A DNA stretch of 64,000 bases. Source: Dechloromonas sp. HYN0024 (GTDB lineage Bacteria; Pseudomonadota; Gammaproteobacteria; Burkholderiales; Rhodocyclaceae). The notes beneath the pieces are model-generated. The model saw nothing but the letters and a program-made list of their open reading frames with translations, made no database searches and had not been told where the DNA came from. Both the position numbers and the translations under genes were made by a program. This document shows, in pieces, positions 53,420 through 62,586 of the stretch; position 1 is the first letter of the stretch; each line of letters begins with the position of its first letter. The stretch covers positions 310,001 to 374,000 of the forward strand of contig NZ_CP031842.1 in NCBI RefSeq assembly GCF_003441615.1, written 5' to 3'.

Positions 53420-54307
53420 TCAGCCGATAAATGCCTCGACGATGCGTGCCACTTCGGTTGGCTGGTCATGATGCAACATGTGGTCGGCCTGATCGATCCA
53501 CGCCTCGCCAAGATTTGCAAAACAGGCCTGACGCGCCGCCCAGTCGCCCGGCCGGGTTTCGAACTCACGAATAACCCAGGATTGCCGGCCAGCCACCCAG
53601 AGTACCGAGCAGGTGATCTGTTTCCAGATCGCCATCGATTCCTCGAGACGGAACAGATAAGGGGCGGGGGCTTTGTGCCACGGGTCGCCATTCCAGATGA
53701 TGCCGTGATGGCGAAGGCCGGCCCGGTTTTCGCCATCGCCGACACGGGCCAGGTGCTTGGCCAGAAATTCGGCGCGCTCAGGAAGCAGAAAGCGGTCGCT
53801 GTGCAAGAGTCGGCGGGCAAAGGCGGCACGGTCGGCGTAGGCATGCATGCGCGGCGGCTTTTTAAGGGCGCCCAGCCACTGCTGGTAACGCTCCGGGGCC
53901 ATCCCCGGTGTGGTCGGCGCAATGCCGAAACCTTCCAGCGAAACGACGCTTTCAACGCGCTCGGGCCGAATGCCGGCGTACAAACAGGAAAGAATGCCGC
54001 CCATGCTGTGGCCGACCAGTTTCACCTTGCCTGTCGGTGCGTAACGATCAACGATTGCTTCCAGGTCGCCTAGATGCTCGGCGAAAAAATAAGGCCGGTT
54101 CAGCCATTCCGAATTACCGAAACCGCGCCAGTCGGGGGCGACGATATTCCAGTCACGGGCCAGTTCGTCCACGACAAACTGGAAAGAGGCCGAAACATCC
54201 ATCCAGCCGTGCAGCAGGAACAACATCGGGGCCTGCGCATCACCCCAGCGGCGGATGTGCAGTCGGACGTCGGGGAGGTCAAGGAATTCCGAGCGGGAGG
54301 GCTTCAT
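53420..54307 (-). CDS. alpha/beta hydrolase
   Basis: A 295-residue enzyme of the alpha/beta hydrolase fold. It has an oxyanion-hole motif LLHGWMDVS (about 32-40), the nucleophile Ser in GHSMGG (about 99-104) and a likely catalytic His in DHMLHHDQP near the end. The substrate (ester, lactone or epoxide) is not predictable. It is convergent with the membrane peptide gene and divergent from the LplT-PlsC gene, with a 124-nt gap. Confidence 0.9.
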   Translation of the reverse strand: MKPSRSEFLDLPDVRLHIRRWGDAQAPMLFLLHGWMDVSASFQFVVDELARDWNIVAPDWRGFGNSEWLNRPYFFAEHLGDLEAIVDRYAPTGKVKLVGHSMGGILSCLYAGIRPERVESVVSLEGFGIAPTTPGMAPERYQQWLGALKKPPRMHAYADRAAFARRLLHSDRFLLPERAEFLAKHLARVGDGENRAGLRHHGIIWNGDPWHKAPAPYLFRLEESMAIWKQITCSVLWVAGRQSWVIREFETRPGDWAARQACFANLGEAWIDQADHMLHHDQPTEVARIVEAFIG

Positions 54308-54431
54308 TGCTTGTGGACTTTCTTCGGCTGTCGGGCGCGGCGAGCATTGCGATGGCGTATTTTAGCGGCTCGATGTCGCATAGAATCCCGGCCATGAATT
54401 TCGTTCGCTTTCTTTTCGCCAGCGGTGCAGC

Positions 54432-56312
54432 GTGAGCAGTCAATTCCGACTCCTCCGGACGCGGCGCTTCGGGCCTTTCTTTGTGACCCAGTTTCTCGGG
54501 GCTTTCAACGACAACCTGTTCAAGAATGCCCTGGTCGTCCTCCTGACCTTTCAGGCGACGCAATGGACGGCGCTCAATCCGGAAATTCTGGGCAGCCTGG
54601 CATCGGGCATTTTCATCCTGCCCTTTTTTCTCTTCTCGGCGACTGCCGGACAACTGGCCGACAAGTACGACAAGGCGATGCTCGCCCGCTTCGTCAAGAT
54701 GCTGGAGATGCTCATCATGGGCGTTGCGGCAGCCGGATTTCTGCTGCACAGCCTGCCCGTGCTGCTGGGTGGGCTTTTCCTGCTCGGCCTGCATTCGACG
54801 TTGTTCGGGCCGGTCAAGTACGCCATCATGCCGCAGCATCTGCACGCCGATGAACTGGTCGGTGGCAATGCGCTGATCGAGGCCGGTACATTCGTGGCCA
54901 TTCTGGTCGGGATGCTGGCCGGTGGGTTGCTGGCCGGTGTGGTCGACCATCCGGCGTGGATCGCCGGCGGCGGATTTGCCGTCGCCCTGGCTGGCTACCT
55001 GACGAGCCGGGGCATCCCGGCGGCGCCGGCGCCAGTGCCGGAACTCAGGGTGAACCTCAATCCGTTGACGGAAACCTGGCGCAACATTGCATTTGCCCGG
55101 CGGGACCGGACTGTCTTTCTGTCCATTCTTGGCATCTCCTGGTTCTGGCTCTATGGCGGGTTGTTCGTCGCCCAGTTTCCGGCATACGCGCGCGTTGTGC
55201 TGGGCGGGGGCGAGTCGGCGGTGACCCTGTTACTCGCCACATTTACGGTGGGCATCGGGGTCGGCTCGATGCTCTGCGAACGGATGTCCGGCCACCATGT
55301 CGAGATCGGGCTGGTGCCATTTGGCTCGATTGGCCTGACGCTGTTCGGGCTGGATCTGTATTTTGCCTCGCCGCTTGGCCTGGCTGGTACGACGCCGCAC
55401 CAACTGCTTGCCTTGCTCAGTATTCCGGATGTCTGGCGGGTGTTGATCGATTTCACCATGCTGGGTGCCTTCGGCGGCTTTTTCACGGTTCCGCTCTACG
55501 CGCTGATCCAGTTGCGCAGCGCACCGGATCATCGGGCCCGCATCATTGCCGGCAACAATATTCTCAACGCATTGTTCATGGTGGTCGGTGCGCTCGGGGC
55601 GGCCAGCCTGCTCGGTGCCGGGATGTCGATGCCGGTCCTGTTTGGCCTCGCTGCCCTGCTTAACGCTTGTGTGGCGATCTATATTTACGGGCTGGTGCCG
55701 GAATTCCTGCTCCGCTTTATCGCCTGGCTGCTCGTCAAGGCGGTGTATCGGCTACGCAGCGAGGGGCTGGCGCATATTCCGGCAGAAGGGGCGGCGGTTC
55801 TGGTGGCCAATCATGTCAGCTTTGCCGATGCGGTGATCATCATGGGGGCCTCGCCCCGACCGATCCGCTTTGTCATGGACCATCGCATTTTCAAGACCCC
55901 TCTGCTCGGCTTTATCTTCCGCCATTGCGGGGCCATTCCCATCGCGTCGGCCAAGGAAGACCCGGCCATGCTGGAGGCCGCTTTCCGCGACGTGAGCAAG
56001 GCGCTGGCCAACGGTGATCTGGTCGGCCTCTTCCCCGAGGGCGGCATTACCCGCGACGGTGAGTTGCAGACCTTCCGTCCCGGCATCTCCCGCATTCTTG
56101 CCGCCAATCCGGTGCCGGTCGTGCCGATGGCGCTAGGCGGCCTGTGGGGGAGCTATTTTTCCCGCATTGACGGGGTCGCCATGAAGTCGCCATTCCGGCG
56201 CGGCCTGTTCTCGGCGGTCGTCTTGCGTGTAGGCGCTCCGTTCGCTACTGAAGCAGCGACTCCGGCCGCCCTGCAGGCAGCAGTGGCGGCTTTGCGGGGG
56301 AAGCTGCGGTAA
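54432..56312 (+). CDS. bifunctional lysophospholipid transporter/acyltransferase (LplT-PlsC)
   Basis: A 626-residue fusion. Residues 1-about 415 are an MFS transporter of the LplT type (RRFGPFFVTQFLGAFNDNLFKN at the start) that flips lysophospholipids inward. Residues about 435-626 are a PlsC-type acyltransferase with catalytic NHVSFAD (HX4D, about 459-465) and FPEGGITRDGEL. Together they would re-acylate lysophosphatidylethanolamine. Aas-type fusions also carry an acyl-ACP ligase domain, which is absent here. The start is GTG 54432. Cotranscription with HD-GYP is doubtful, with a 194-nt gap. Confidence 0.92.
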   Translation: MSSQFRLLRTRRFGPFFVTQFLGAFNDNLFKNALVVLLTFQATQWTALNPEILGSLASGIFILPFFLFSATAGQLADKYDKAMLARFVKMLEMLIMGVAAAGFLLHSLPVLLGGLFLLGLHSTLFGPVKYAIMPQHLHADELVGGNALIEAGTFVAILVGMLAGGLLAGVVDHPAWIAGGGFAVALAGYLTSRGIPAAPAPVPELRVNLNPLTETWRNIAFARRDRTVFLSILGISWFWLYGGLFVAQFPAYARVVLGGGESAVTLLLATFTVGIGVGSMLCERMSGHHVEIGLVPFGSIGLTLFGLDLYFASPLGLAGTTPHQLLALLSIPDVWRVLIDFTMLGAFGGFFTVPLYALIQLRSAPDHRARIIAGNNILNALFMVVGALGAASLLGAGMSMPVLFGLAALLNACVAIYIYGLVPEFLLRFIAWLLVKAVYRLRSEGLAHIPAEGAAVLVANHVSFADAVIIMGASPRPIRFVMDHRIFKTPLLGFIFRHCGAIPIASAKEDPAMLEAAFRDVSKALANGDLVGLFPEGGITRDGELQTFRPGISRILAANPVPVVPMALGGLWGSYFSRIDGVAMKSPFRRGLFSAVVLRVGAPFATEAATPAALQAAVAALRGKLR

Positions 56313-56506
56313 CGGTGCGGATCAGACCAGCCATTGGCTGGTGCTGCTTTTCACGGAATCCCGACCAATTTGTTGTACTATTTTCCGGAGCCCCGATGGT
56401 CAGCGTGACCCAGTTGCGACGACGAGCCGGTTCGATTCAAGCAAAGCAGGTGCCCTGGTCTGTCATGGGCCGGGACATGCTGTGAATCAGGGAATATGGA
56501 GTTCGT

Positions 56507-57697
56507 ATGTCATTGGCGCCTTTGCCCGCCGTGCCCGGTGCGGCGCAAGTGGATGATTCTGCAATGATGCCTGCCCCGCATGGGGAGGAGCATCAATTGC
56601 AACTCAGCAAACTGGACGACCATCGTACGCTGCAGGACAAGGCAGCCTATGTTCATGAGGTCGTCCGGCAGCGCTTTCCGTGCATCGATCGCATCGCCAT
56701 CGCCAAATACGATCAGGTCACCGATACCCTGCGTACCTTCATCGGGAGCATGGAGGCCGACAATCCCCTCAAGCTTCATGAAGCCAAACTCAGCGAGGTT
56801 CCCTCCCTGCTCTATCTGGCGAAAAACCGCGAGACGCGCGTCGTCAATGATCTGGGGGTGTTTGCCGACCGGAATACAACCCACTCCAAGCAGATACTCG
56901 CCAAGGGCTTTCAGTCCAGCTATACCATTCCGCTGTTCAGCGATGGTCAGTTCATCGGTATGTTGTTTTTCAACTCCTTTCAGCGCGCCGCGTTCGATGA
57001 TTCGAACCTGACCTACCTCGATATGATCGCGCACCTGATGACCGGGTTGATGGCCGCCGAGTTGACCCAGATTTCGACCTTGCGCGGCGCCCTGAAGACG
57101 GCCACCCAGTTCACCCATCATCGCGATCCGGAAACCGGCATGCATCTCGAGCGCATGGCCCGTTACTCGCAGTTGATTGCCTGGCGGCTGGGGGCCACGC
57201 ATGCCATTGACGACGAGTTCGCTGACCGGATTTTCCAGCATGCGCCATTGCATGATGTCGGCAAGATCGCCATACCCGACCGGATTCTCCTCAAGCCCGG
57301 CCCGCTCAGCGTTGAAGAGTTCGCCGAGATGAAAACCCATACGACGCGGGGGCGGGAGATCATCGACGCCATGATGGTCAACTTCAATATCCGGAACCAC
57401 AAGGATATCGTGATGATCCGCAATATCGTGGCGCATCATCACGAGAGCATCGATGGCAATGGTTACCCGGATGGTCTGGCCGGCAAGGACATTCCGATTG
57501 AGGCGCGGATCGTTGCCGTGGCCGATGTGTTCGATGCACTGACCTCGGAGCGCCCGTACAAAAAGGCCTGGAGCAACGCTCAGGCCTTTGCTGAACTGGA
57601 GCGCATGAGCCACTTCAAGCTGGACCCTGATTGTGTTGCCGTGCTGTTGGGGGCACTCGATAAAATCCTGGAAATCCAGTCGGGCTTCATGGACTGA
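56507..57697 (+). CDS. GAF and HD-GYP domain protein, likely c-di-GMP phosphodiesterase
   Basis: A 396-residue soluble protein. A GAF-like sensor domain (about 40-185) is followed by an HD-GYP domain (about 205-385) with HD in LHDVGKIAIPD (about 248-258) and GYP in HHESIDGNGYPDGL (about 310-323). These residues bind metals and hydrolyse cyclic di-GMP, so it may lower c-di-GMP and affect motility or biofilm. GGAG precedes the ATG. The upstream 194 nt show no obvious terminator or promoter. Confidence 0.92.
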   Translation: MSLAPLPAVPGAAQVDDSAMMPAPHGEEHQLQLSKLDDHRTLQDKAAYVHEVVRQRFPCIDRIAIAKYDQVTDTLRTFIGSMEADNPLKLHEAKLSEVPSLLYLAKNRETRVVNDLGVFADRNTTHSKQILAKGFQSSYTIPLFSDGQFIGMLFFNSFQRAAFDDSNLTYLDMIAHLMTGLMAAELTQISTLRGALKTATQFTHHRDPETGMHLERMARYSQLIAWRLGATHAIDDEFADRIFQHAPLHDVGKIAIPDRILLKPGPLSVEEFAEMKTHTTRGREIIDAMMVNFNIRNHKDIVMIRNIVAHHHESIDGNGYPDGLAGKDIPIEARIVAVADVFDALTSERPYKKAWSNAQAFAELERMSHFKLDPDCVAVLLGALDKILEIQSGFMD

Positions 57698-57864
57698 AGC
57701 GACGGCTGCGGGTTCGGTCGGTGTCGCCATGCTGGCCATTGGCCGTCTTTCCGGCGACATTTCTCCATCTTGATTGCAGTTCTTTTCCCTGGTTGGATGC
57801 AGCAATTGGCGTCAGGTATCCGGCGTCTCGTTAAAATATCGGCTTTCCCTCATTTCGATTTGCC

Positions 57865-58626
57865 ATGACGACTGCTGCCCAGATCCCCGCCGACCAACTT
57901 GCCAGCCTGGCCAGTGCCGATACCCAGCACCTTGCGGCGCGGATGGCCCAGGATGTCTTTGCCGGTGCGTTTCGCCAGGCGGTGACGGCAGACGGGGCAC
58001 CGGATGTCGTCGTTCTCGGCGAAGTGGCGGCGCATTGCTTCGACTGGTGCCAGGCTGGCGCCAGCGACGAGGCCCGGGCGCTCCGCCTGGCCTTGCTGAT
58101 CAGCGGTCTCGATCAATGGGGGCTGGCCTATACGCAGGCCTTCAATCTCGATGCCATTCATTCCCTGACGGCGCTTATCGGTGGTCTGCGTACCCGCCTT
58201 GAGGCCCGTGACGATGTGCTCTTTCAGCAGTATTTCGAGCAGATCAACGAGGTCGAGTCCGATGCCATTGATTTCAAGGTCGATGTGCGGCGCGGTATCC
58301 ACCTCGCGCTGTGGCATGCCATGACCGCCTGCGAAACCAGCGAACAGGTGCAGGGGATTGTCCAGCCGCTGGGCAGCATGATGGTGGCCCTCAACGGGCA
58401 GATGCCCGAGCTGGGCTGGCGTCTGGTCGCCGATGCCCTGGCCAATATCCAGATTGCCCTGCTCTCCGATATCGCGCCGAAGTCGCCGCTCGCCCAGGAT
58501 GGAACGCAGCAGCTATTCGCCTCCTTGCGCCACGCCCTGCCGGCCAAACGCTATCAGGCCATTCTTGCCCATGCCGGGCAGGTTGTGGTGGCCTGGCAGC
58601 AGGCTAGTCGGCACAGCGCTGGCTGA
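57865..58626 (+). CDS. conserved protein of unknown function upstream of ubiA
   Basis: A 253-residue, mostly helical, soluble protein without signal peptide. It has no recognised catalytic motif. It contains helices such as ALRLALLISGLDQWGLAYTQAF and RTRLEARDDVLFQQYFEQIN. It sits 27 nt before ubiA in the same direction, so it is likely cotranscribed. Beyond that, no function can be stated. Confidence 0.75.
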   Translation: MTTAAQIPADQLASLASADTQHLAARMAQDVFAGAFRQAVTADGAPDVVVLGEVAAHCFDWCQAGASDEARALRLALLISGLDQWGLAYTQAFNLDAIHSLTALIGGLRTRLEARDDVLFQQYFEQINEVESDAIDFKVDVRRGIHLALWHAMTACETSEQVQGIVQPLGSMMVALNGQMPELGWRLVADALANIQIALLSDIAPKSPLAQDGTQQLFASLRHALPAKRYQAILAHAGQVVVAWQQASRHSAG

Positions 58627-58653
58627 GCGCCCCGACCAAGGTAAAATTGCCCG

Positions 58654-59529
58654 ATGAACTGGCCCGCCCTCAAGGAAAAACTCGATCTCTACGAACGGCT
58701 GATGCGCCTCGACAAGCCGATCGGCATCATGTTGCTGCTCTGGCCGACGCTGTGGGCGCTGTGGTTGTCGGCGCTGGGGCGGCCCAACTGGATGGTGCTC
58801 TGGGTCTTCGTGCTGGGTACTGTACTGATGCGTTCGGCCGGCTGTGTCATCAACGACTACGCCGACCGCGATTTCGACAAGCATGTTGAACGCACCAAGG
58901 AGCGCCCGCTGACGGCCGGCAAAGTGACCACGAAGGAAGCCCTGGCGCTCTTTGCCGGGCTTTCGCTGGCAGCATTTGCCCTGGTCCTGATGCTTGGCAA
59001 GGCGTTGGTTATCTGGCTGTCGGTGCCGGCGCTTTTTCTCGCTGCCAGCTACCCGTTTACCAAACGTTTCCTGGCCATTCCGCAAGCTTATCTCGGCATC
59101 GCTTTCGGTTTTGGCATCCCGATGGCCTACGCGGCGCATCTTGGCGAGGTGCCAGCCGAGGCGTGGTGGCTGCTGCTTGCCAATATTTTCTGGGCGGTGG
59201 CCTACGATACCGAGTACGCCATGGTTGACCGTGAGGACGATGTGAAAATCGGCATCAAGACCTCGGCCATCACCTTCGGTCGTTTCGACGTGGCAGCGGT
59301 GATGGGTTGTTATGGCGCGACGCTGGCGATCATCGGCTGGATCGGCTGGCAATTGCATCGAGGCCCGGCCTTTTATGCCGGCCTGCTCGTTGCTGGCGCT
59401 ATCATGGGTGTGCATTACACGTGGATACGCGGTCGTGAGCGGATGGCCTGTTTCAAGGCTTTTCTCCATAACAATACTGTCGGTGCGGCGATCTTCGCCG
59501 GCATCGCGCTGGATTTCCTGATTCGATGA
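58654..59529 (+). CDS. ubiA: 4-hydroxybenzoate octaprenyltransferase
   Basis: UbiA attaches the polyprenyl chain to 4-hydroxybenzoate in ubiquinone synthesis, at the inner membrane. It has 291 residues and about nine membrane segments. The two aspartate-rich sites are [11 protein letters not shown] (about 67-77) and [12 protein letters not shown] (about 186-197), which bind the Mg2+-prenyl diphosphate. The stop overlaps ubiD by 4 nt, and the pathway order matches, since UbiD acts next. Confidence 0.97.
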   Translation: MNWPALKEKLDLYERLMRLDKPIGIMLLLWPTLWALWLSALGRPNWMVLWVFVLGTVLMRSAGCVINDYADRDFDKHVERTKERPLTAGKVTTKEALALFAGLSLAAFALVLMLGKALVIWLSVPALFLAASYPFTKRFLAIPQAYLGIAFGFGIPMAYAAHLGEVPAEAWWLLLANIFWAVAYDTEYAMVDREDDVKIGIKTSAITFGRFDVAAVMGCYGATLAIIGWIGWQLHRGPAFYAGLLVAGAIMGVHYTWIRGRERMACFKAFLHNNTVGAAIFAGIALDFLIR

Positions 59530-61001
59530 AATATCACGACTTGCGCGACTTCGTGTCGCAACTGGAGAAGACCGGCGAACTCAAACGCGTCGGCGTCGAG
59601 GTCGATACACATCTCGAGATGACCGAAATCTGCGACCGCGTCCTGCGCGCCGAAGGCCCTGCCATCCTTTTCGAGAAGCCGCGCAGTGGTCAAACCCGCC
59701 ATACCATGCCGGTTCTGGCCAATCTGTTCGGGACGCCGAAACGGGTGGCGCTCGGCATGGGCGAAGAATCGGTGCAGGCCCTGCGTGAAGTCGGCAAGCT
59801 GCTCGCCTATCTCAAGGAGCCGGAACCACCCAAGGGCCTCAAGGATGCCTGGGACAAGCTGCCGATTTTGAAGCAGGTGATGAACATGGCACCGAAGAAG
59901 GTGTCGAATGCGCCTTGTCAGGAAATTATCTGGGAGGGCAAGGATGTCGATCTGGCGCGCCTGCCCATCCAGCACTGCTGGCCGGGCGATGTCGCGCCGC
60001 TGATCACCTGGGGCCTGGTTGTTACCAAAGGGCCGCACAAGAACCGGCAGAACCTCGGCATCTACCGCCAGCAGGTGCTCGGGCCGAACAAGGTGATCAT
60101 GCGCTGGCTGGCGCATCGCGGCGGGGCGCTCGATTTTCGCGAGCATCAACTGGCCCATCCCGGCCAGCCCTTCCCGGTGGCGGTGGTACTTGGCTGCGAT
60201 CCGGCGACCATCCTCGGGGCCGTGACCCCGGTGCCGGACAGCCTTTCCGAATACCAGTTTGCCGGCCTGTTGCGTGGGGCCAAGACGGAGCTGACACAAT
60301 GCATCGGCTCCGCTTTGCAAGTGCCCGCTTCGGCCGAAATCGTTCTGGAAGGGGTCATCCACCCCGGTGAGATGGCGCTCGAAGGGCCGTATGGCGACCA
60401 CACCGGCTATTACAACGAGCAGGCCGAATTCCCGGTGTTCACCATCGAGCGCATCACCATGCGCCGCGACCCGATCTATCACAGCACCTACACCGGCAAG
60501 CCGCCCGATGAGCCGGCTGTGCTTGGCGTCGCTCTCAATGAAGTGTTCGTGCCGCTGCTCCAGAAGCAATATCCGGAAATCGTTGATTTCTACCTGCCGC
60601 CGGAAGGCTGTTCGTACCGCATGGCGATTGTCAGCATCAAGAAGGCTTATCCCGGCCACGCCAAGCGCATCATGTTCGGTATCTGGAGTTTCCTCCGCCA
60701 GTTCATGTATACCAAGACCATCATTGTCGTCGACGACGACATCGACATCCGCGACTGGAAGGAAGTGGTGTGGGCGATGACGACCCGTATGGATGCGACG
60801 CGCGATACGACGCTGGTCGATAACACACCGATCGACTACCTTGATTTCGCCTCGCCGGTGGCCGGTCTGGGCTCCAAGATGGGGCTCGACGCGACCAACA
60901 AGTGGCCGGGCGAAACCAGCCGCGAGTGGGGGCGGCCGATTGTCATGGATGATGGCGTGAAAAAGCGCATCGACACGATGTGGCAGGCGCTCGGGCTGTG
61001 A
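59526..61001 (+). CDS. ubiD: 3-octaprenyl-4-hydroxybenzoate carboxy-lyase
   Basis: UbiD decarboxylates the UbiA product, using prenylated FMN made by UbiX. It has 491 residues, the usual length for the UbiD family (E. coli 497). It begins [20 protein letters not shown], includes the core region [15 protein letters not shown] near the end, and has many conserved residues between. It overlaps ubiA by 4 nt and the GNAT gene by 4 nt. Ubiquinone is thus implied. The prFMN partner gene ubiX is not in the window. Confidence 0.97.
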   Translation: MKYHDLRDFVSQLEKTGELKRVGVEVDTHLEMTEICDRVLRAEGPAILFEKPRSGQTRHTMPVLANLFGTPKRVALGMGEESVQALREVGKLLAYLKEPEPPKGLKDAWDKLPILKQVMNMAPKKVSNAPCQEIIWEGKDVDLARLPIQHCWPGDVAPLITWGLVVTKGPHKNRQNLGIYRQQVLGPNKVIMRWLAHRGGALDFREHQLAHPGQPFPVAVVLGCDPATILGAVTPVPDSLSEYQFAGLLRGAKTELTQCIGSALQVPASAEIVLEGVIHPGEMALEGPYGDHTGYYNEQAEFPVFTIERITMRRDPIYHSTYTGKPPDEPAVLGVALNEVFVPLLQKQYPEIVDFYLPPEGCSYRMAIVSIKKAYPGHAKRIMFGIWSFLRQFMYTKTIIVVDDDIDIRDWKEVVWAMTTRMDATRDTTLVDNTPIDYLDFASPVAGLGSKMGLDATNKWPGETSREWGRPIVMDDGVKKRIDTMWQALGL

Positions 61002-61489
61002 GCCTGAGGGTTGTTCCGCTGGATCTGTCCGACCTGGCGCAGGCTGAAATCTGGCTTGGCCTTCTGGATCACTACGCCAATGACCCCATGGGTGGCGGCG
61101 AGGGCCTGTCGGATTACGCCAAGCTGCATCTGATCGGCGTCATGCGCGAGGTGCCGGGCTTTCATGGGGCGCTGGCCTGGCGCGATGGTGAGGCGGTGGG
61201 TCTGATCGACTGCTTCGCCGGGTTTTCAACGTTTGCGGCCAAACCCTTGCTCAATGTTCACGACATCGTCGTCCATAACACTGTGCGCGGTCAGGGCATC
61301 GGTCAGGCCTTGCTGGCCTGGGCAGAGGAGCGGGCCCGTGAGCTGGGCTGCTGCAAGCTGACGCTGGAAGTCCTGTCCAACAACACGCGGGCGATGGCGT
61401 CTTACCATCAGGCCGGATTTTTACCCTATGTCCTTGATCCGGCAGCCGGTAATGCGCTGCTCATGCAGAAATATCTTCCCGAGGAATAA
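60998..61489 (+). CDS. GNAT family N-acetyltransferase
   Basis: A 163-residue acetyl-CoA-dependent acetyltransferase. The pyrophosphate-binding loop is [11 protein letters not shown] (about 96-106), followed by [21 protein letters not shown], which is typical of the GNAT fold. The start is GTG 60998, overlapping the ubiD stop as GTGA; this agrees with the family better than the longer frame from 60980. The substrate is unknown. Confidence 0.88.
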   Translation: MSLRVVPLDLSDLAQAEIWLGLLDHYANDPMGGGEGLSDYAKLHLIGVMREVPGFHGALAWRDGEAVGLIDCFAGFSTFAAKPLLNVHDIVVHNTVRGQGIGQALLAWAEERARELGCCKLTLEVLSNNTRAMASYHQAGFLPYVLDPAAGNALLMQKYLPEE

Positions 61490-61492
61490 GCC

Positions 61493-61897
61493 ATGCCGGA
61501 ACCCCTTCCCGTCGCCGATCTGCAGGGCGTCCGTCCCTCGCTGGTCCAACTTACCCATTTTATCTACGGCCTGCACGCAATTGCCGTGTTGGTCGGCCTA
61601 ACCTCGGCGGCCACGGTGGCTGGTGGCTTCGTTTTTGGCTTGCCTTCGCTGTGTGCCGTCTTCCTTAATTATCTCAAGCGCAGCGACGTCAATGGCACCT
61701 GGCTGGAAAGCCATTTCCGCTGGCAGATCCGCACTTTCTGGTTCACCTTTGCCGGTCTGCTGATCTATGGCCTGCTGATCATCACCATCATTGGCATCCC
61801 GCTGGCCTGGATACTGATTGCTATCCTCGGGCTGTGGGTTTCTTATCGCGTCATTCGTGGCTGGCTGGCGCTGTTTGGCGTCCGGCCGATCGGCTAG
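61493..61897 (+). CDS. DUF4870-like small membrane protein
   Basis: A 134-residue inner-membrane protein with about three membrane segments and the motif WLESHFRWQIRTFWF between the second and third, as in DUF4870-type proteins. The function is unknown. It starts 3 nt after the GNAT gene and is convergent with the 4Fe-4S gene, which overlaps it by 4 bp. Confidence 0.82.
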   Translation: MPEPLPVADLQGVRPSLVQLTHFIYGLHAIAVLVGLTSAATVAGGFVFGLPSLCAVFLNYLKRSDVNGTWLESHFRWQIRTFWFTFAGLLIYGLLIITIIGIPLAWILIAILGLWVSYRVIRGWLALFGVRPIG

Positions 61898-62586
61898 AAA
61901 TACTGGCGCAGCATCGCCAGTGAGCGGGAATAGCTGTGCCTGATCTGCGCCTCGTCGTAGCGGTAGGCGCTACCTATCGGGCAGGCTGAGCGGGCGAGAC
62001 AGCCGTAGGCGCAGACCGAATCTGGCTGAAGGCGATAGCTGGCACAGCGCGACAGGGAAAAAGAGCCATCGGCTAGCGCCCCGGCCGGGCAGGCGGTGAT
62101 GCAGGGCTTTTCCTGGCAGGTCTGGCAGGGATTGAGGCGCTCAGCGGGCGGCGATGGCAAAAAATCTGTATCGGCCAAGACGACGGCGCGGTAGGCAAAC
62201 CAGCTTCCCCATGTGGCATCAATGCCGATCATGAACGGCGAGGGGTGGTGCCAGCCGGCCAGCTTCCCAAGTTGTTGTAGACCGACGGCGGCTTCGCCGG
62301 GATAAAGCAGGGTGTAGCGCCGGCCGGGCAAAAACTCGGTAAACCAGCGTGCTACCGTCCGCATAGAATAGTCATCAATCGGGTGTTCGCCCTCGATGCC
62401 GCTGGCCTTGACGCATTCCCACAGGAGCCGACCAGCATGGCCGATAAGGATCAGTTGCCGGTAGCCATCAATGTCACCCAGGGTGGCTACGACCTCGGCC
62501 GGAAGCTCGCTGAGCGTGAAGACGTGTTGCCGGTTGAGCCCCGCCTGATTCAGGTAATTGGCCGGGAAAGGCGAGTGCTCACTCAT
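61894..62586 (-). CDS. 4Fe-4S protein, QueG-like
   Basis: A 230-residue soluble protein. A C-terminal ferredoxin-type site reads CQTCQEKPCITACP (about 161-174), and CAYGCLARSACP (near 195-206) could ligate a second cluster. This resembles the iron-sulfur part of epoxyqueuosine reductase-like proteins, but the N-terminal cobalamin domain is not seen. The role is therefore uncertain. The start is set at ATG 62586, which overlaps the dacB stop by 8 nt; the upstream frame to 62613 is less likely. Confidence 0.75.
   Translation of the reverse strand: MSEHSPFPANYLNQAGLNRQHVFTLSELPAEVVATLGDIDGYRQLILIGHAGRLLWECVKASGIEGEHPIDDYSMRTVARWFTEFLPGRRYTLLYPGEAAVGLQQLGKLAGWHHPSPFMIGIDATWGSWFAYRAVVLADTDFLPSPPAERLNPCQTCQEKPCITACPAGALADGSFSLSRCASYRLQPDSVCAYGCLARSACPIGSAYRYDEAQIRHSYSRSLAMLRQYF

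Noticed and set aside
53228..54073. A 281-codon + strand frame over the hydrolase
   Set aside because: The minus-strand hydrolase has clear motifs; this frame does not.
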